Part shown: piece by piece, positions 25,951-35,485 of the stretch
Position numbering within the stretch: position 1 is the first letter of the stretch
How the letters are laid out: every line of letters begins with the position of its first letter
Source of the DNA: Bacillus pumilus
GTDB lineage: Bacteria; Bacillota; Bacilli; Bacillales; Bacillaceae
DNA: 64,000 nucleotides
Assembly (NCBI RefSeq): GCF_003431975.1
Contig: NZ_CP027116.1
Location: forward strand, 496,001 to 560,000
Reading direction: 5' to 3'
Notes under the pieces: model-generated
Database searches by the model: none
The model's input: the letters and a program-made list of their open reading frames with translations, nothing else
What the model was told of the DNA's origin: nothing
Program-made: the position numbers and the translations under genes

Positions 25951-26556
25951 TTAGTAGCGTCTTTTTTTTGAATGGAAAAATAGCGTAAGAGGTGCTAGGA
26001 GCATGCCGCCAATCAAGCCAAATAAGTGAGCCATAATATTGATGTTCGAGTTGACGAATGTCATGATGACAGAGACTGCAAGAATCGTTAAAATCACCTG
26101 AGAATTGCCGCGGTCCATCATGTGCGGTTTAAAGAGAACAAGATATAAATAAACGCCAAACAAACCGAAGATCGCACCAGAAGCGCCGACGTGTACATAC
26201 TCTAAAGGCTCCACCCAATAGGTTCCGAGATTCCCAATGAACCCTGCACCCAGATAAATGATCAGAAATCGAACCTTCCCAAGCAAATGCTCAAGCGCTG
26301 GAGCGAATAAGAACATGGACATAGAATTGAACAAAATATGGGTCAGACTACCGTGAAGAAAAATAGGTGTGACGAGCCGCCACCATTCTCCAGCAGCTAC
26401 ACCGTAATTAAAACCGACGAGATGATCGTGACCAAGCTGTATAAGAGGAATAGGAATGGCAAATAGAAGCCACAGACCAATTTGCAAAGCAAGGATCGTT
26501 GTTACGATTGGATACGATCTAATAAATTGTTGAAAGCTCTCCGTTCGAATAAACAT
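25951..26556 (-). CDS. ydcA: Rhomboid family intramembrane serine protease YdcA
   Basis: 201 residues, six membrane helices. Rhomboid features: the N-terminal loop WRLVTPIFLHGSLTHILFNS, the catalytic serine in HVGASGAIFGLFGVY and the catalytic histidine in NIMAHLFGLIGG. This shorter form lacks the extra C-terminal helix and TPR region of B. subtilis GluP. Substrates are unknown. Confidence 0.85.
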   Translation of the reverse strand: MFIRTESFQQFIRSYPIVTTILALQIGLWLLFAIPIPLIQLGHDHLVGFNYGVAAGEWWRLVTPIFLHGSLTHILFNSMSMFLFAPALEHLLGKVRFLIIYLGAGFIGNLGTYWVEPLEYVHVGASGAIFGLFGVYLYLVLFKPHMMDRGNSQVILTILAVSVIMTFVNSNINIMAHLFGLIGGMLLAPLTLFFHSKKRRY

Positions 26557-26650
26557 AACAAACCCCTTTTGACTAGATAATGGTAAGTTTATAGTAACAC
26601 GTTTATGAAGAGAACACCCAAATTAGTACGAGTATCATAGGAGGTATCTC

Positions 26651-27016
26651 ATGATCAAAGGAATAGGCATGGATATTGTAGAGATCAATCGGCTCGCGCA
26701 AGTGCTTAGCAGACAGCCTCGTTTACCAGAACGAATTTTGACCACAAGTGAACAAGACACCTTTAACACACTCAGTGAAAAGAGACAGCTGGAATTTTTG
26801 GCAGGAGGTTTTGCGGCAAAGGAAGCTTTCGCTAAAGCTTACGGAAAGGGAATCGGCCAGCATTTAAGTTTTCATGACGTCGAAATTCAAAAAGATGATT
26901 ATGGAAAACCTTTCATCAAAAGCGAGAAGACGAAGGACGACCAAGTTCATGTGTCCATCACCCATACGAAAGAATATGCTGCTGCACAAGTTTTAATTGA
27001 AAGGTTGTCAAGCTAG
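26651..27016 (+). CDS. acpS: Holo-[acyl-carrier-protein] synthase AcpS
   Basis: 121 residues, typical length. It transfers 4'-phosphopantetheine from CoA to acyl carrier protein. Magnesium-binding motif GIGMDIVEINRL (about 4-15) and the conserved FAAKEAFAKAYGKGI (about 54-68), ending with VSITHTKEYAAAQV. ATG 26651 follows TAGGAGGTATCTC. It lies directly upstream of ydcC and alr, as in B. subtilis. Confidence 0.95.
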   Translation: MIKGIGMDIVEINRLAQVLSRQPRLPERILTTSEQDTFNTLSEKRQLEFLAGGFAAKEAFAKAYGKGIGQHLSFHDVEIQKDDYGKPFIKSEKTKDDQVHVSITHTKEYAAAQVLIERLSS

Positions 27017-27185
27017 TCTGCATATTGTTTGTCCCCCCTTCATATATTGGGTAGTGCGATAAGGAAGGGCGAGTTGCTAATAGGCTTTGATGGTTCGCGG
27101 TACGCAGTTAACTCTTGAGGCGTACTGTTAAAGTCAAACAAGCGGTTTCTTCCTTTTAACACAATTAACGAAGGGGTTGAAAAGG

Positions 27186-28193
27186 GTGAGAAAAAGCTTT
27201 GTTTTGCTTGTAACGGGGATCCTTTTTGTACTGATTCTCTCCGCATGCGGTCAAAAATCTCAGCAGGATATCGTTGGAGATTTAAACAAAAAGGCAGAGG
27301 AAATGACATCATACAAAGCCAAAGCAAAAATGACCATTGAGACAGGAAATGACCCGCAGGAGTATCAAGTAGAAATTTGGTACAAGAAGCCGGAACTTTA
27401 CCGTGTCTATTTAGAAAATCCAAAAAAAGATCAGAGTCAAGTCATTTTAAGAAATGGCAATGGTGTGTTTGTGCTGACACCTTCATTGAACAAAAGCTTC
27501 CGTTTCCACAGCGATTGGCCGAATAATAGCAGTCAGGTTTACTTATTTGAATCACTCGTGAAGGACATTAAAAATGACAGTGCCGCTCAGTTCAAAGCGA
27601 AAGAGTCAAAGTATGTGTTCGAAACGAAAACCAATTATCAGCACAACCAAATGCTGCCTACCCAAGAGATTACCTTTCATAAAAAAACAATGGCACCTGC
27701 CAGTGTAAAAGTACTGGATAGCGACAAAAAGCCAATGGTGAAAGTGGAATTCTCTCACTTTGAATTCAATAAATCCTTTGACAAAGATGCATTTGATGAG
27801 AAGAAAAACATGACGCTCTCTCAAATGGATGTCGCCACAAGCGCAGGCCCATCTGACAGCTTTGCGGTGAAAACGCCAGTTGATATGCCAGAGGGCGTGA
27901 AGAAGATGGAAGAGAAAGAAGTGACAACGGACGCTGGGAAACGTTATGTGATGACGTACGGTGGAAAGAAATCCTTCACACTCATTCAAGAAAAAGCGAG
28001 AGTGGCTGAAGCATCTACGCCTGTGACGATGAACGGCGAGCCAGTTGACCTTGGCATGACAGTAGGGGTTCTTACAGATCAATCCCTTTCATGGACATCT
28101 GACGGAGTGGACTACTTGATTTCTTCAAGTGATCTATCGAAGGAAGAGCTCTTAATGGTGGCGAAGAGTGTAGAAGGCCAGTCGGCTAAATAA
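27186..28193 (+). CDS. ydcC: Lipoprotein YdcC, LolA-like fold
   Basis: 335 residues from GTG 27186. Lipoprotein signal peptide with lipobox LSAC (Cys about residue 21), so it is anchored to the outer face of the membrane. The rest resembles the LolA/DUF4367-type lipoprotein carrier fold with repeated beta strands (EVWYKKPELYRVYLE, LRNGNGVFVLTPSLNKSF). In B. subtilis ydcC is a mother-cell sporulation (sigma-E) gene. A TTG three codons earlier (27177) is possible, but the AAGGGG then touches it directly. Confidence 0.82.
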   Translation: MRKSFVLLVTGILFVLILSACGQKSQQDIVGDLNKKAEEMTSYKAKAKMTIETGNDPQEYQVEIWYKKPELYRVYLENPKKDQSQVILRNGNGVFVLTPSLNKSFRFHSDWPNNSSQVYLFESLVKDIKNDSAAQFKAKESKYVFETKTNYQHNQMLPTQEITFHKKTMAPASVKVLDSDKKPMVKVEFSHFEFNKSFDKDAFDEKKNMTLSQMDVATSAGPSDSFAVKTPVDMPEGVKKMEEKEVTTDAGKRYVMTYGGKKSFTLIQEKARVAEASTPVTMNGEPVDLGMTVGVLTDQSLSWTSDGVDYLISSSDLSKEELLMVAKSVEGQSAK

Positions 28194-28221
28194 ATGAATA
28201 ACTCATTACAGAAAAACATCA

Positions 28222-28255
28222 AACATCAGCCCTATGCAAGGGCTGATGTTCTTTG
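28222..28255 (+). terminator. Terminator of ydcC
   Basis: AACATCAGCCC / GGGCTGATGTT hairpin plus short T-rich tail. Confidence 0.85.
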
Positions 28256-28328
28256 ATTTATTTCACTTTATTCCAGATTTTTAGTATCATATGAAGGTAT
28301 TGAATCATTCAGTAGGGAAGTGTGACGG

Positions 28329-29510
28329 ATGGATACAAATGCCTTCTTTAGAGACACATGGGCAGAAATTAATGTAACAGCAATTAAGCATAATGTTTCA
28401 CATATGAAAGATCATATTGGTCAAAACGTTCAGTTGATGGCTGTTGTGAAAGCCAATGCATATGGGCATGGAGATATAGAAGTGGCAAGAGCTGCTCTCA
28501 AAGCAGGAGCAGATGTATTAGCCGTAGCTTTTTTAGATGAGGCCATTTCTTTAAGGAATAAGGGGATCGAAGCACCCATTCTTGTACTGGGCGCCATACC
28601 GCCGGAATATGTCAAAACCGCTGTTCAATACAACGTTGTGATGACTGCTTACTCCATCCAGTGGCTGAAAGAGGTCACCAAAATAGCGGAAGGACAGATG
28701 GAACAACCGATCCGTTTTCATTTGAAATTAGATAGCGGAATGAACCGATTGGGTGTCAAAACGTTAGAGGAAGTAAACGAAGTGAAAAAGCTTGTCAGCG
28801 AGCACTCTTATTTACAGCTTGAAGGTGTATTTACTCACTTTGCGACAGCAGATGAAAAGGAAGAGGCCTACTTTGATAAGCAGGTCAACACCTTTCAAAC
28901 ACTACTTCAGCCGCTACATACGGACAAGCTGCTCGTTCATTGTGCCAACAGTGCAGCAGGTTTAAGGTTTAAAGACGTTTTGTTTAATATGGTTCGCTTT
29001 GGTATTAGTATGTACGGGCTGTCGCCGTCAGAGGAGATCAAGGATGAATTGCCTTTCAAGCTGGAAGAAGCCATGTCCCTTCATACAAAACTTGCTCATG
29101 TGAAGCACATTCAAAAGGGCGAGAGTGTCAGCTACGGGGCGACGTATACAGCCAATCAAGATACGTGGATCGGCACGGTTCCAGTCGGCTATGCAGACGG
29201 CTGGATCAGGAAGCTGGCAGGAACAGAAGTGCTCATTGGCGGAAAGCGCCGAAAGATTGCGGGAAGGGTTTGTATGGATCAATTCATGGTTGATCTGAAA
29301 GACAACCTTCCAGCTGGGGAACCGGTCGTTTTGATTGGAAAGCAAGGAGAAGACATGGTATCAGTCGATGAAATCGCAAAAAGGCTTGAAACCATTAACT
29401 ATGAAGTCACTTGCTCGATTGGGCACCGCGTCCCAAGAGTATATATAGAGGACGGTAAAAGAGTCCATGTGCGGAATCCACTGCTTCAAGACGATCCAAG
29501 CTTATTATAA
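28329..29510 (+). CDS. alr: Alanine racemase Alr
   Basis: 393 residues. PLP enzyme converting L-Ala to D-Ala, the substrate of Ddl encoded 10 kb upstream. PLP-lysine in AVVKANAYGHG (about residues 38-48), RLGVKT and MVRFGISMYG in the barrel, and the catalytic Tyr in VSYGATYTA (about 265-273). C-terminal beta domain with VCMDQFMVDL and IGHRVPRVY. Length is normal. Confidence 0.96.
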   Translation: MDTNAFFRDTWAEINVTAIKHNVSHMKDHIGQNVQLMAVVKANAYGHGDIEVARAALKAGADVLAVAFLDEAISLRNKGIEAPILVLGAIPPEYVKTAVQYNVVMTAYSIQWLKEVTKIAEGQMEQPIRFHLKLDSGMNRLGVKTLEEVNEVKKLVSEHSYLQLEGVFTHFATADEKEEAYFDKQVNTFQTLLQPLHTDKLLVHCANSAAGLRFKDVLFNMVRFGISMYGLSPSEEIKDELPFKLEEAMSLHTKLAHVKHIQKGESVSYGATYTANQDTWIGTVPVGYADGWIRKLAGTEVLIGGKRRKIAGRVCMDQFMVDLKDNLPAGEPVVLIGKQGEDMVSVDEIAKRLETINYEVTCSIGHRVPRVYIEDGKRVHVRNPLLQDDPSLL

Positions 29511-29519
29511 ACAGTGTTC

Positions 29520-29556
29520 AAAAGAACGATGGTCAAACTGACTTCGTTCTTTTTTA
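29520..29556 (+). terminator. Terminator of alr
   Basis: AAAAGAACGA / TCGTTCTTTT with T-run. The gap up to 29803 holds a TATAAT at 29632-29637 that may belong to the ndoAI promoter. Confidence 0.8.
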
Positions 29557-29803
29557 TTCGACAAAAGCAAGGTAAACATTCTCCCTTTTTTAGAGATTTT
29601 GGAAATACCGTATGATTTTCGGAAAAAAGCGTATAATGGGAAAGAAGAACTCCATTATCATCTTGCTTTACGGGTGGCGAGCCGCTTCATGTTCTAATAA
29701 GAAATCATGAAAAAACAGCTTTGCTTGCGCATTGAATAATGGTATGATTAGTCTTGGAATGGATCGAAACGGTATCCGTAAGTTTTGTGGAGGTGTATGT
29801 TTT

Positions 29804-30085
29804 TTGTCTGAATCCAGCGCAACAAACGAAATGAAGATTCGACTACCGGAGGCTTTGATGTCTGAAATCGAACGAGTAGCAGAGCAGGATAAGGTAACAA
29901 GAAATGAATTGATCTACCGAGCGACAAAAACGTATATTCGTGAACGTAATATTCGACAAAATCGTGAATCGATGAGACGCGGCTACATGGAGATGGCGAA
30001 AATTAATCTGAATATCTCTTCAGAGGCACAATACGCAGAATTTGAGGCTGAGAATACAGTTGAGCGATTAGTCAGCGGGGGTTAA
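29804..30085 (+). CDS. ndoAI: Antitoxin EndoAI (MazE-like, ribbon-helix-helix)
   Basis: 93 residues from TTG 29804 (behind GTGGAGGTG), giving the conserved start SESSA. The N-terminal ribbon-helix-helix ([20 protein letters not shown]) binds operator DNA, and the C-terminal segment ([18 protein letters not shown]) binds and inhibits the EndoA toxin. The DNA-binding half differs clearly from my recollection of B. subtilis EndoAI while the toxin-binding half is nearly identical. It is paired with ndoA after 4 bp. Confidence 0.92.
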   Translation: MSESSATNEMKIRLPEALMSEIERVAEQDKVTRNELIYRATKTYIRERNIRQNRESMRRGYMEMAKINLNISSEAQYAEFEAENTVERLVSGG

Positions 30086-30089
30086 ACAT

Positions 30090-30440
30090 TTGATTGTTAA
30101 ACGCGGTGATGTTTACTTTGCTGATTTATCTCCTGTTGTTGGCTCCGAGCAGGGCGGGGTTCGCCCGGTATTGGTGATTCAAAATGACATTGGAAATCGC
30201 TTCAGCCCGACTGCTATCGTTGCAGCCATAACAGCCCAAATACAAAAAGCGAAATTACCGACTCACGTCGAAATTAATGCAAAGCGCTACGGCTTTGAAC
30301 GAGATTCTGTCATTCTTTTGGAACAGATTCGCACAATCGATAAACAAAGATTGACAGATAAAATTACACATCTTGATGATGAGATGATGGAGAAGGTTGA
30401 TGAAGCCTTACAAGTTAGTTTGGCTCTTATTGATTTTTAA
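30090..30440 (+). CDS. ndoA: Endoribonuclease toxin EndoA (MazF family)
   Basis: 116 residues, the size of B. subtilis EndoA/MazF. It cleaves mRNA at UACAU-type sites. Conserved N-terminus [20 protein letters not shown] with Arg in [12 protein letters not shown] and [11 protein letters not shown]; the Thr/Arg catalytic region is intact, so the toxin should be active. TTG 30090 follows GGGGGTTAAACAT. It sits directly before the sigma-B operon as in B. subtilis. Confidence 0.96.
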   Translation: MIVKRGDVYFADLSPVVGSEQGGVRPVLVIQNDIGNRFSPTAIVAAITAQIQKAKLPTHVEINAKRYGFERDSVILLEQIRTIDKQRLTDKITHLDDEMMEKVDEALQVSLALIDF

Positions 30441-30454
30441 TATGGTGAGATTTG

Positions 30455-30482
30455 GTTGCTCTATTGGGAGCAACTTTTTTTT
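30455..30482 (+). terminator. Terminator of ndoAI-ndoA
   Basis: GTTGCTC / GAGCAAC hairpin with 6-base loop and eight T. Confidence 0.82.
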
Positions 30483-30509
30483 GTGTTCGATTTTTATTAA
30501 CGTTATAAT
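30481..30509 (+). promoter_or_regulatory. Sigma-A promoter of the rsbR-sigB operon
   Basis: TTGTGT (30481-30486), 17-bp spacer, TATAAT (30504-30509), directly following the ndoA terminator and 47 bp before rsbR. Confidence 0.65.
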
Positions 30510-30556
30510 GAAGACAGACGAAAAGAAGTGCTGTTTATGTACGTAGGGGGTAAAAC

Positions 30557-31387
30557 ATGTCGAATCATATCGTGTTAGCTTTCGCAAGGGAGCATCAAAA
30601 GGAATTAGAAAAAGAGTGGACGGACATTTTTAAACGACTCGGAGAAAAAGAAACGGACATGATGCTGAACGACAAAATGTATGAAGCCATCTGTTCGGAA
30701 TATGTTCAACTGATCATTACATCTCTGTCTGAGGGGGATGTCGAAGATTTTGAAGAAAAAGTGCAAACTTTTGCTTTAAAAATTGTTCAAATGGGTATAT
30801 CACTTAAGTTACTGGCAAATGGTCTAACAGAAATCCGTGCACATTTATACCAAAGAATGAACGATGACCAAGATACAGCAGAAGATAGCCATGACCTTAT
30901 CTGGCAAATCGATCGATTCATCACACCGGTTCATAACGAAATATTAAACCAGTATTCCATCTCATGGGAGAGAACCGTTAACCTTCAAAAAATTGCGCTG
31001 CAGGAACTTTCTGCCCCGCTAATCCCTGTGTTTGAGCACATTACCGTTATGCCGCTAGTTGGAACAATAGATACAGAGCGTGCGAAAAAAATTATGGAAA
31101 ACCTGCTTAATGGTGTCGTCAAACATCGATCACAAGTCGTCTTGATTGATATTACAGGTGTCCCTGTTGTTGACACAATGGTGGCTCACCATATCATTCA
31201 GGCCTCAGAGGCTGTGAGATTAGTAGGTGCGAAGTGCTTGCTTGTCGGTATTCGCCCAGAAATTGCCCAAACGATTGTGAACCTTGGCATTGATTTATCT
31301 CAGGTTACAACAAAGAATACCCTTCAAAAAGGAATTCAAACTGCTTTGGAAATGACAAATCGAAAAATTGTTTCATTGGAGGGATAA
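30557..31387 (+). CDS. rsbRA: Stressosome protein RsbRA
   Basis: 276 residues. N-terminal non-heme globin sensor domain (about 1-140), linker helix and C-terminal STAS domain (about 155-270). The two threonines phosphorylated by RsbT are present in the VGTIDTE segment (about 168-174) and the VVDTMVA segment (about 205). With RsbS it forms the large cytoplasmic stressosome that senses environmental stress and releases RsbT. It is the first gene of the eight-gene sigma-B operon. Confidence 0.95.
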   Translation: MSNHIVLAFAREHQKELEKEWTDIFKRLGEKETDMMLNDKMYEAICSEYVQLIITSLSEGDVEDFEEKVQTFALKIVQMGISLKLLANGLTEIRAHLYQRMNDDQDTAEDSHDLIWQIDRFITPVHNEILNQYSISWERTVNLQKIALQELSAPLIPVFEHITVMPLVGTIDTERAKKIMENLLNGVVKHRSQVVLIDITGVPVVDTMVAHHIIQASEAVRLVGAKCLLVGIRPEIAQTIVNLGIDLSQVTTKNTLQKGIQTALEMTNRKIVSLEG

Positions 31388-31391
31388 ACCA

Positions 31392-31760
31392 GTGAGAAAT
31401 CACCCGAAGATTCCAATTTTAAAACTATACAATTGTCTTCTGATTTCAATCCAGTGGGAGCTTGATGATCAAACAGCTCTTCACTTTCAAGAAGACTTAC
31501 TGAATAAAATTCATGAAACAGGAGCAAACGGTGTTGTGATTGATTTAACATCCGTCGATATGATTGATTCATTTATCGCAAAAGTATTAGGCGATGTGAT
31601 CACCATGTCCAAGCTCATGGGGGCAAAAGTTGTATTAACAGGAATACAGCCGGCAGTTGCTGTGACGCTCATTGAACTTGGTATATCGCTGGAAGAAATT
31701 CAGACAGCACTAGATCTTGAACAAGGGCTTGAGACACTGAAGCGGGAATTGGGGGAATAG
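31392..31760 (+). CDS. rsbS: Stressosome protein RsbS
   Basis: 122 residues, a single STAS domain. The phosphorylatable serine lies in [15 protein letters not shown] (about residue 60). RsbS is the stressosome scaffold that holds RsbT until phosphorylated. GTG 31392 behind GGAGGGATAAACCA gives an N-terminus one residue longer than I recall for B. subtilis RsbS. Nearly identical in sequence to B. subtilis. Confidence 0.95.
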   Translation: MRNHPKIPILKLYNCLLISIQWELDDQTALHFQEDLLNKIHETGANGVVIDLTSVDMIDSFIAKVLGDVITMSKLMGAKVVLTGIQPAVAVTLIELGISLEEIQTALDLEQGLETLKRELGE

Positions 31761-31762
31761 AT

Positions 31763-32164
31763 ATGAAAGACCAATCCTGTGTAAAAATATTGACGGAATG
31801 GGACATAGTCGCAGCAAGACAGTTGGGGCGCAATGTTGCAAAAGAACTTGGTTTTGGAACAGTTGACCAAGCAAGAATTACGACGGCCATTTCAGAATTA
31901 GCTCGAAACATCTATTTATACGCTGGTAAAGGTCAGATTTGTATAGAAGAAGTGATGGAGCGTGGAAAGCGTGGGCTCAAAGTCATCGCAGCTGATGAAG
32001 GGCCTGGCATTTTGGATATACGCAAAGTGATGGAAGATGGATTTTCAACATCAGGTGGGCTCGGCGCAGGTTTACCGGGCGTCAGAAGGCTGATGGATGA
32101 TTTCAAATTAGATTCTGCACCAGAACAAGGAACAGAGATACAAGCTGTTAAGTGGCTTCGCTAG
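31763..32164 (+). CDS. rsbT: Switch kinase RsbT
   Basis: 133 residues, GHKL-type serine/threonine kinase. N-box AISELARNIYLYA (about 49-61), G1 motif ADEGPGI and G2 region SGGLGAGLPGVRRLMDDF. It phosphorylates RsbR and RsbS, then leaves the stressosome and activates phosphatase RsbU. It starts 2 bp after rsbS. Confidence 0.95.
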   Translation: MKDQSCVKILTEWDIVAARQLGRNVAKELGFGTVDQARITTAISELARNIYLYAGKGQICIEEVMERGKRGLKVIAADEGPGILDIRKVMEDGFSTSGGLGAGLPGVRRLMDDFKLDSAPEQGTEIQAVKWLR

Positions 32165-32174
32165 GAGGGAAACC

Positions 32175-33182
32175 ATGGATTTTAAGGAGGTAATGGAGCA
32201 GCGGTACCATCAGCTGCTCAGTCGTTATATCAGTGATTTAACTGAAACATCGCTTTATCAAGCTCAAAAATTTAGCCGTAAAACCATTGAGCATCAAATA
32301 CCTCCTGAAGAAATAGTGAGTGTTCACCGAAAAGTGATTCAGGAGCTTTACCCTGATTTGCCGGAAGATGTTTTTCATTCACTAGACTTCTTAATAGAAG
32401 TCATGATTGGGTACGGTCTTGCCTACCAGGAACATTTAACACTTAGAGGCATCCAGCAAGAAATTAAATCCGAAATCGAAATTGCTGCAAATGTTCAGCA
32501 AACCCTTCTGGAAACGAAAATTCCAGAAGGAGATACCTTTGATATTGGTGCAATTAGTGTGCCGGCAAAGCAGATGAGTGGTGACTATTACCACTTTGTG
32601 ACGGATCACGATTCGATCAATATCGCGATCGCAGATGTCATTGGAAAGGGAATTCCGGCTGCGCTCTGTATGTCGATGATTAAATATGCGATGGATTCCT
32701 TGCCTGAGTCAGGGAGCGGTCCAACAAAGGTGCTGAAAACCCTTAATCGTGTTGTTGAGCAAAACGTTGACCCAAGTATGTTTATCACCATGTTCTATGG
32801 CAGCTATAATACAGAAACGCATGAATTTAAATATGCATCGGCTGGACATGAGCCGGGCTTTTTCTATTGCAAAAAAGAGGATACATTTTACGATTTAGAC
32901 GCGAAAGGCCTTGTTCTTGGAATCGCGCCAGATTTTGATTACAGGCAGTATGAGAAGCATTTGGACGTAGGAGATATGGTGATCTTATTTTCAGACGGTG
33001 TCACCGAATCCAAATCGGAGGACGGCTTCTTAGAGCGGGAGGATATCAAAGCGCTCATAGCAGAGCATCTATCCTATTCAGCTCAGGAAATGGTAGACGC
33101 TATCTATGCAAGCTTACTCAAATTACAAGATTTTCAGCTGCATGATGATTTTACGTTACTTGTCCTCAAAAGAAAGGTTTAG
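32175..33182 (+). CDS. rsbU: Phosphoserine phosphatase RsbU
   Basis: 335 residues. N-terminal RsbT-binding helical domain (about 1-85), coiled linker (IQQEIKSEIEIAANVQQTLL) and PP2C-type phosphatase domain (about 115-335) with metal-binding motifs MSGDYYHFV, IADVIGKGIPAAL, GHEPGF, LFSDGVTE and HDDFTLLVL. It dephosphorylates RsbV upon environmental stress. Confidence 0.95.
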   Translation: MDFKEVMEQRYHQLLSRYISDLTETSLYQAQKFSRKTIEHQIPPEEIVSVHRKVIQELYPDLPEDVFHSLDFLIEVMIGYGLAYQEHLTLRGIQQEIKSEIEIAANVQQTLLETKIPEGDTFDIGAISVPAKQMSGDYYHFVTDHDSINIAIADVIGKGIPAALCMSMIKYAMDSLPESGSGPTKVLKTLNRVVEQNVDPSMFITMFYGSYNTETHEFKYASAGHEPGFFYCKKEDTFYDLDAKGLVLGIAPDFDYRQYEKHLDVGDMVILFSDGVTESKSEDGFLEREDIKALIAEHLSYSAQEMVDAIYASLLKLQDFQLHDDFTLLVLKRKV

Positions 33183-33201
33183 AAAGTGAATATGCGGGTA
33201 T
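33177..33201 (+). promoter_or_regulatory. Internal sigma-B promoter of rsbV-rsbW-sigB-rsbX
   Basis: GTTTAG (33177-33182), 13 bp, GGGTAT (33196-33201), one base off the sigma-B consensus. It overlaps the end of rsbU and gives positive autoregulation, as in B. subtilis. Confidence 0.9.
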
Positions 33202-33241
33202 ATAAAACTTTAGGATACAAGAATTTCGAGGTGAATGCATA

Positions 33242-33571
33242 ATGAATATGTCTGTAAAAGAGCATCAAATAGATCAAAAGACAAAAATTAGTGTCAGCGG
33301 AGAAATCGATGTGTACTCTGCGCCGGAGCTAAGAGAAACGCTTATGCCTAAAGCAGAGGCGGGAGAGAATCTTGAAATCTGTCTGAAGGATGTTACGTAT
33401 ATGGATAGTACAGGTTTAGGTGTATTTGTTGGGCTGTTTAAAGCGGCTCAAAAAGCTGGTGGAACATTAAAGCTTGAGAACTTATCAGACCGGCTTGTAA
33501 GGTTGTTTGAAATCACTGGATTAAAGGACATCATTGACATTTCTGCAAAGTCAGAGGGTGGGGTACAATGA
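33242..33571 (+). CDS. rsbV: Anti-anti-sigma factor RsbV
   Basis: 109 residues, STAS domain. Regulatory serine in [14 protein letters not shown] at about residue 56. The unphosphorylated form binds RsbW and frees sigma-B. It is the first gene behind the internal sigma-B promoter and overlaps rsbW by 4 bp (ATGA). Confidence 0.95.
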   Translation: MNMSVKEHQIDQKTKISVSGEIDVYSAPELRETLMPKAEAGENLEICLKDVTYMDSTGLGVFVGLFKAAQKAGGTLKLENLSDRLVRLFEITGLKDIIDISAKSEGGVQ

Positions 33572-34056
33572 ACGAATCAGTAGATCTTATCGAGATGAAA
33601 ATACCGGCGAAACCAGAATACGTAGGCATCATTCGTCTGACTCTTTCAGGCGTAGCGAGCCGAATGGGCTATGCCTACGAAGAGATTGAAGACTTGAAAA
33701 TTGCCGTCAGTGAGGCCTGTACAAATGCAGTTCAGCATGCCTACAAAGGGAAAGACGGTGAAGATGGAGAGGTAGCTGTTCGCTTTCTTGTCTATGAGGA
33801 TCGTCTAGAAATTATTGTCGCGGACAAAGGTGGCAGCTTTGACTTTAAGCAAAAGCAGGAGGACCTAGGGCCGTACACATCTACTCATACGGTGGATCAA
33901 TTGGCAGAAGGAGGTCTTGGTTTATACTTAATGCAAACATTGATGGATGAAGTCGAGGTGCAAGCAAACTCCGGAGTTACCGTGGCGATGACAAAGTTTT
34001 TAAACAGGGAGCGAGTTGACCATGACACAACCATCCAAAACTATGAAACTAACTAA
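33568..34056 (+). CDS. rsbW: Anti-sigma-B factor and RsbV kinase RsbW
   Basis: 162 residues, GHKL fold. N-box [14 protein letters not shown] (about 47-60), G1 motif VADKGGSFD and G2 motif [14 protein letters not shown]. It holds sigma-B inactive and phosphorylates RsbV with ATP. The gene overlaps the sigB start by 35 bp, coupling synthesis of the anti-sigma factor and sigma factor. Confidence 0.95.
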   Translation: MNESVDLIEMKIPAKPEYVGIIRLTLSGVASRMGYAYEEIEDLKIAVSEACTNAVQHAYKGKDGEDGEVAVRFLVYEDRLEIIVADKGGSFDFKQKQEDLGPYTSTHTVDQLAEGGLGLYLMQTLMDEVEVQANSGVTVAMTKFLNRERVDHDTTIQNYETN

Positions 34057-34810
34057 AGATGAAGTGGATCGCCTCATCCAAAGCTATCAATCCAATCAAG
34101 ACGAGCAGGCGCAGCTCACACTGGTCGAATGTTACACAAACTTGGTCGATATGCTCGCAAAAAAATACTCTAAAGGAAAAAGCTTTCATGAGGATCTAAG
34201 ACAAGTTGGAATGATTGGTTTACTCGGTGCGATTAAGCGATACGACCCGCTTGTCGGTAAATCATTTGAAGCTTTTGCCATTCCAACCATCATCGGAGAA
34301 ATCAAACGCTTTTTACGAGATAAAACATGGAGTGTCCATGTACCAAGGCGTATTAAAGAACTTGGACCAAGAATCAAGATGGCAGTTGATCATCTGACAA
34401 CGGAGACACAGAAATCGCCAAAAGTCCAAGAAATTGCAGAATACCTAGATGTGACAGAGGAAGAAGTACTGGAAACCATGGAGATGGGCAAAAGCTATCA
34501 AGCATTGTCTGTTGACCAAGGCGTAGAAGCTGATTCTGAAGGAAGTACGGTCACGATTTTAGACGTTGTCGGCTCACAGGAAGAGGGCTACGAACGTGTG
34601 AACCAAAAAATGATGCTTGAGAGCGTGCTTCATGTTTTAACGGATCGAGAAAAAGAGATTATCAATCTGACTTATTTACAAAATAAGAGTCAAAAAGAAA
34701 CAGGCGATCTCCTCGGCATCTCCCAAATGCATGTATCGAGACTGCAGCGGAAGGCAGTTAAAAAGCTGCGAGATGCATTATCAGAAGATGCGTCTATGGA
34801 GCTAGGGTAA
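34022..34810 (+). CDS. sigB: General stress sigma factor sigma-B
   Basis: 262 residues. Region 2 (DLRQVGMIGLLGAIKRYDP, FEAFAIPTIIGEIKRFLRD) for -10 recognition, region 3 (VHVPRRIKELGPRI) and region 4 helix-turn-helix (KSQKETGDLLGISQMHVSRL) for -35 recognition. It directs the general stress regulon; candidate targets here are its own operon and ydaS. ATG 34022 gives the conserved start TQPSK; TTG 34016 two codons earlier is less likely. Confidence 0.96.
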   Translation: MTQPSKTMKLTKDEVDRLIQSYQSNQDEQAQLTLVECYTNLVDMLAKKYSKGKSFHEDLRQVGMIGLLGAIKRYDPLVGKSFEAFAIPTIIGEIKRFLRDKTWSVHVPRRIKELGPRIKMAVDHLTTETQKSPKVQEIAEYLDVTEEEVLETMEMGKSYQALSVDQGVEADSEGSTVTILDVVGSQEEGYERVNQKMMLESVLHVLTDREKEIINLTYLQNKSQKETGDLLGISQMHVSRLQRKAVKKLRDALSEDASMELG

Positions 34811-35409
34811 TGAAGCAGATTGAACAGCATGAGCATGTGAATGCCATTATCTATCAATCGAGTAAAGAAGGAAAATCATGCTGCGGGGACAGTTTTTTTA
34901 TTAAAGCAGATGATGAAGAACTAATTTGTTCTGTAGCAGACGGATTAGGCAGCGGCCAGTTCGCCAATGAATCATCTTCTTTAGTCAGCGAAATTGTCGA
35001 AAAATATGGAGATGAGGATGTGACGACCCTCATCGACAGATGCAATCAGGTCATGAAAAATAAACGCGGGGCCACAGTTGCGATCTTAAAGGTGAATTTT
35101 TCCCAGCAGCAATTTACTTATTGTTCGGTTGGTAATATTCGATTTATCTTGAATGCACCTTCTGGCGACTATATTTATCCACTTCCGACATCAGGATACT
35201 TATCAGGGAAACCTAGAAAATATAAAACATACACCTATTCCTACGAAAAAGGATCGACATTCATTATGCATTCAGACGGGCTGAATGTGCCAAACATGAG
35301 AATGTGTTTAAAGCATGGCCATTCAGTTTCAGACATTGCCAAACAACTAGAAGCATACACTCAAGACAAGAAGGACGATCTCACCTATGTACTTGGTCAG
35401 CTCACGTAA
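34810..35409 (+). CDS. rsbX: Feedback phosphatase RsbX
   Basis: 199 residues, minimal PP2C-type phosphatase. Motifs: SCCGDSFFIK, SVADGLGSG (metal Asp), FIMHSDGLN and KDDLTYVLGQL. It dephosphorylates RsbS and RsbR and resets the stressosome. The start overlaps the sigB stop by one base. Confidence 0.94.
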   Translation: MKQIEQHEHVNAIIYQSSKEGKSCCGDSFFIKADDEELICSVADGLGSGQFANESSSLVSEIVEKYGDEDVTTLIDRCNQVMKNKRGATVAILKVNFSQQQFTYCSVGNIRFILNAPSGDYIYPLPTSGYLSGKPRKYKTYTYSYEKGSTFIMHSDGLNVPNMRMCLKHGHSVSDIAKQLEAYTQDKKDDLTYVLGQLT

Positions 35410-35426
35410 AATAGCTGACCTTTTTT
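35395..35426 (+). terminator. Terminator of the sigB operon
   Basis: GGTCAGCT / AGCTGACC hairpin, partly within the last rsbX codons, then TTTTTT. Confidence 0.85.
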
Positions 35427-35485
35427 CTGTTTTCCCGGTTTTTTTGATACACTAAAAGAGAAGAAACAGTGAGAGGATGCAAAGT

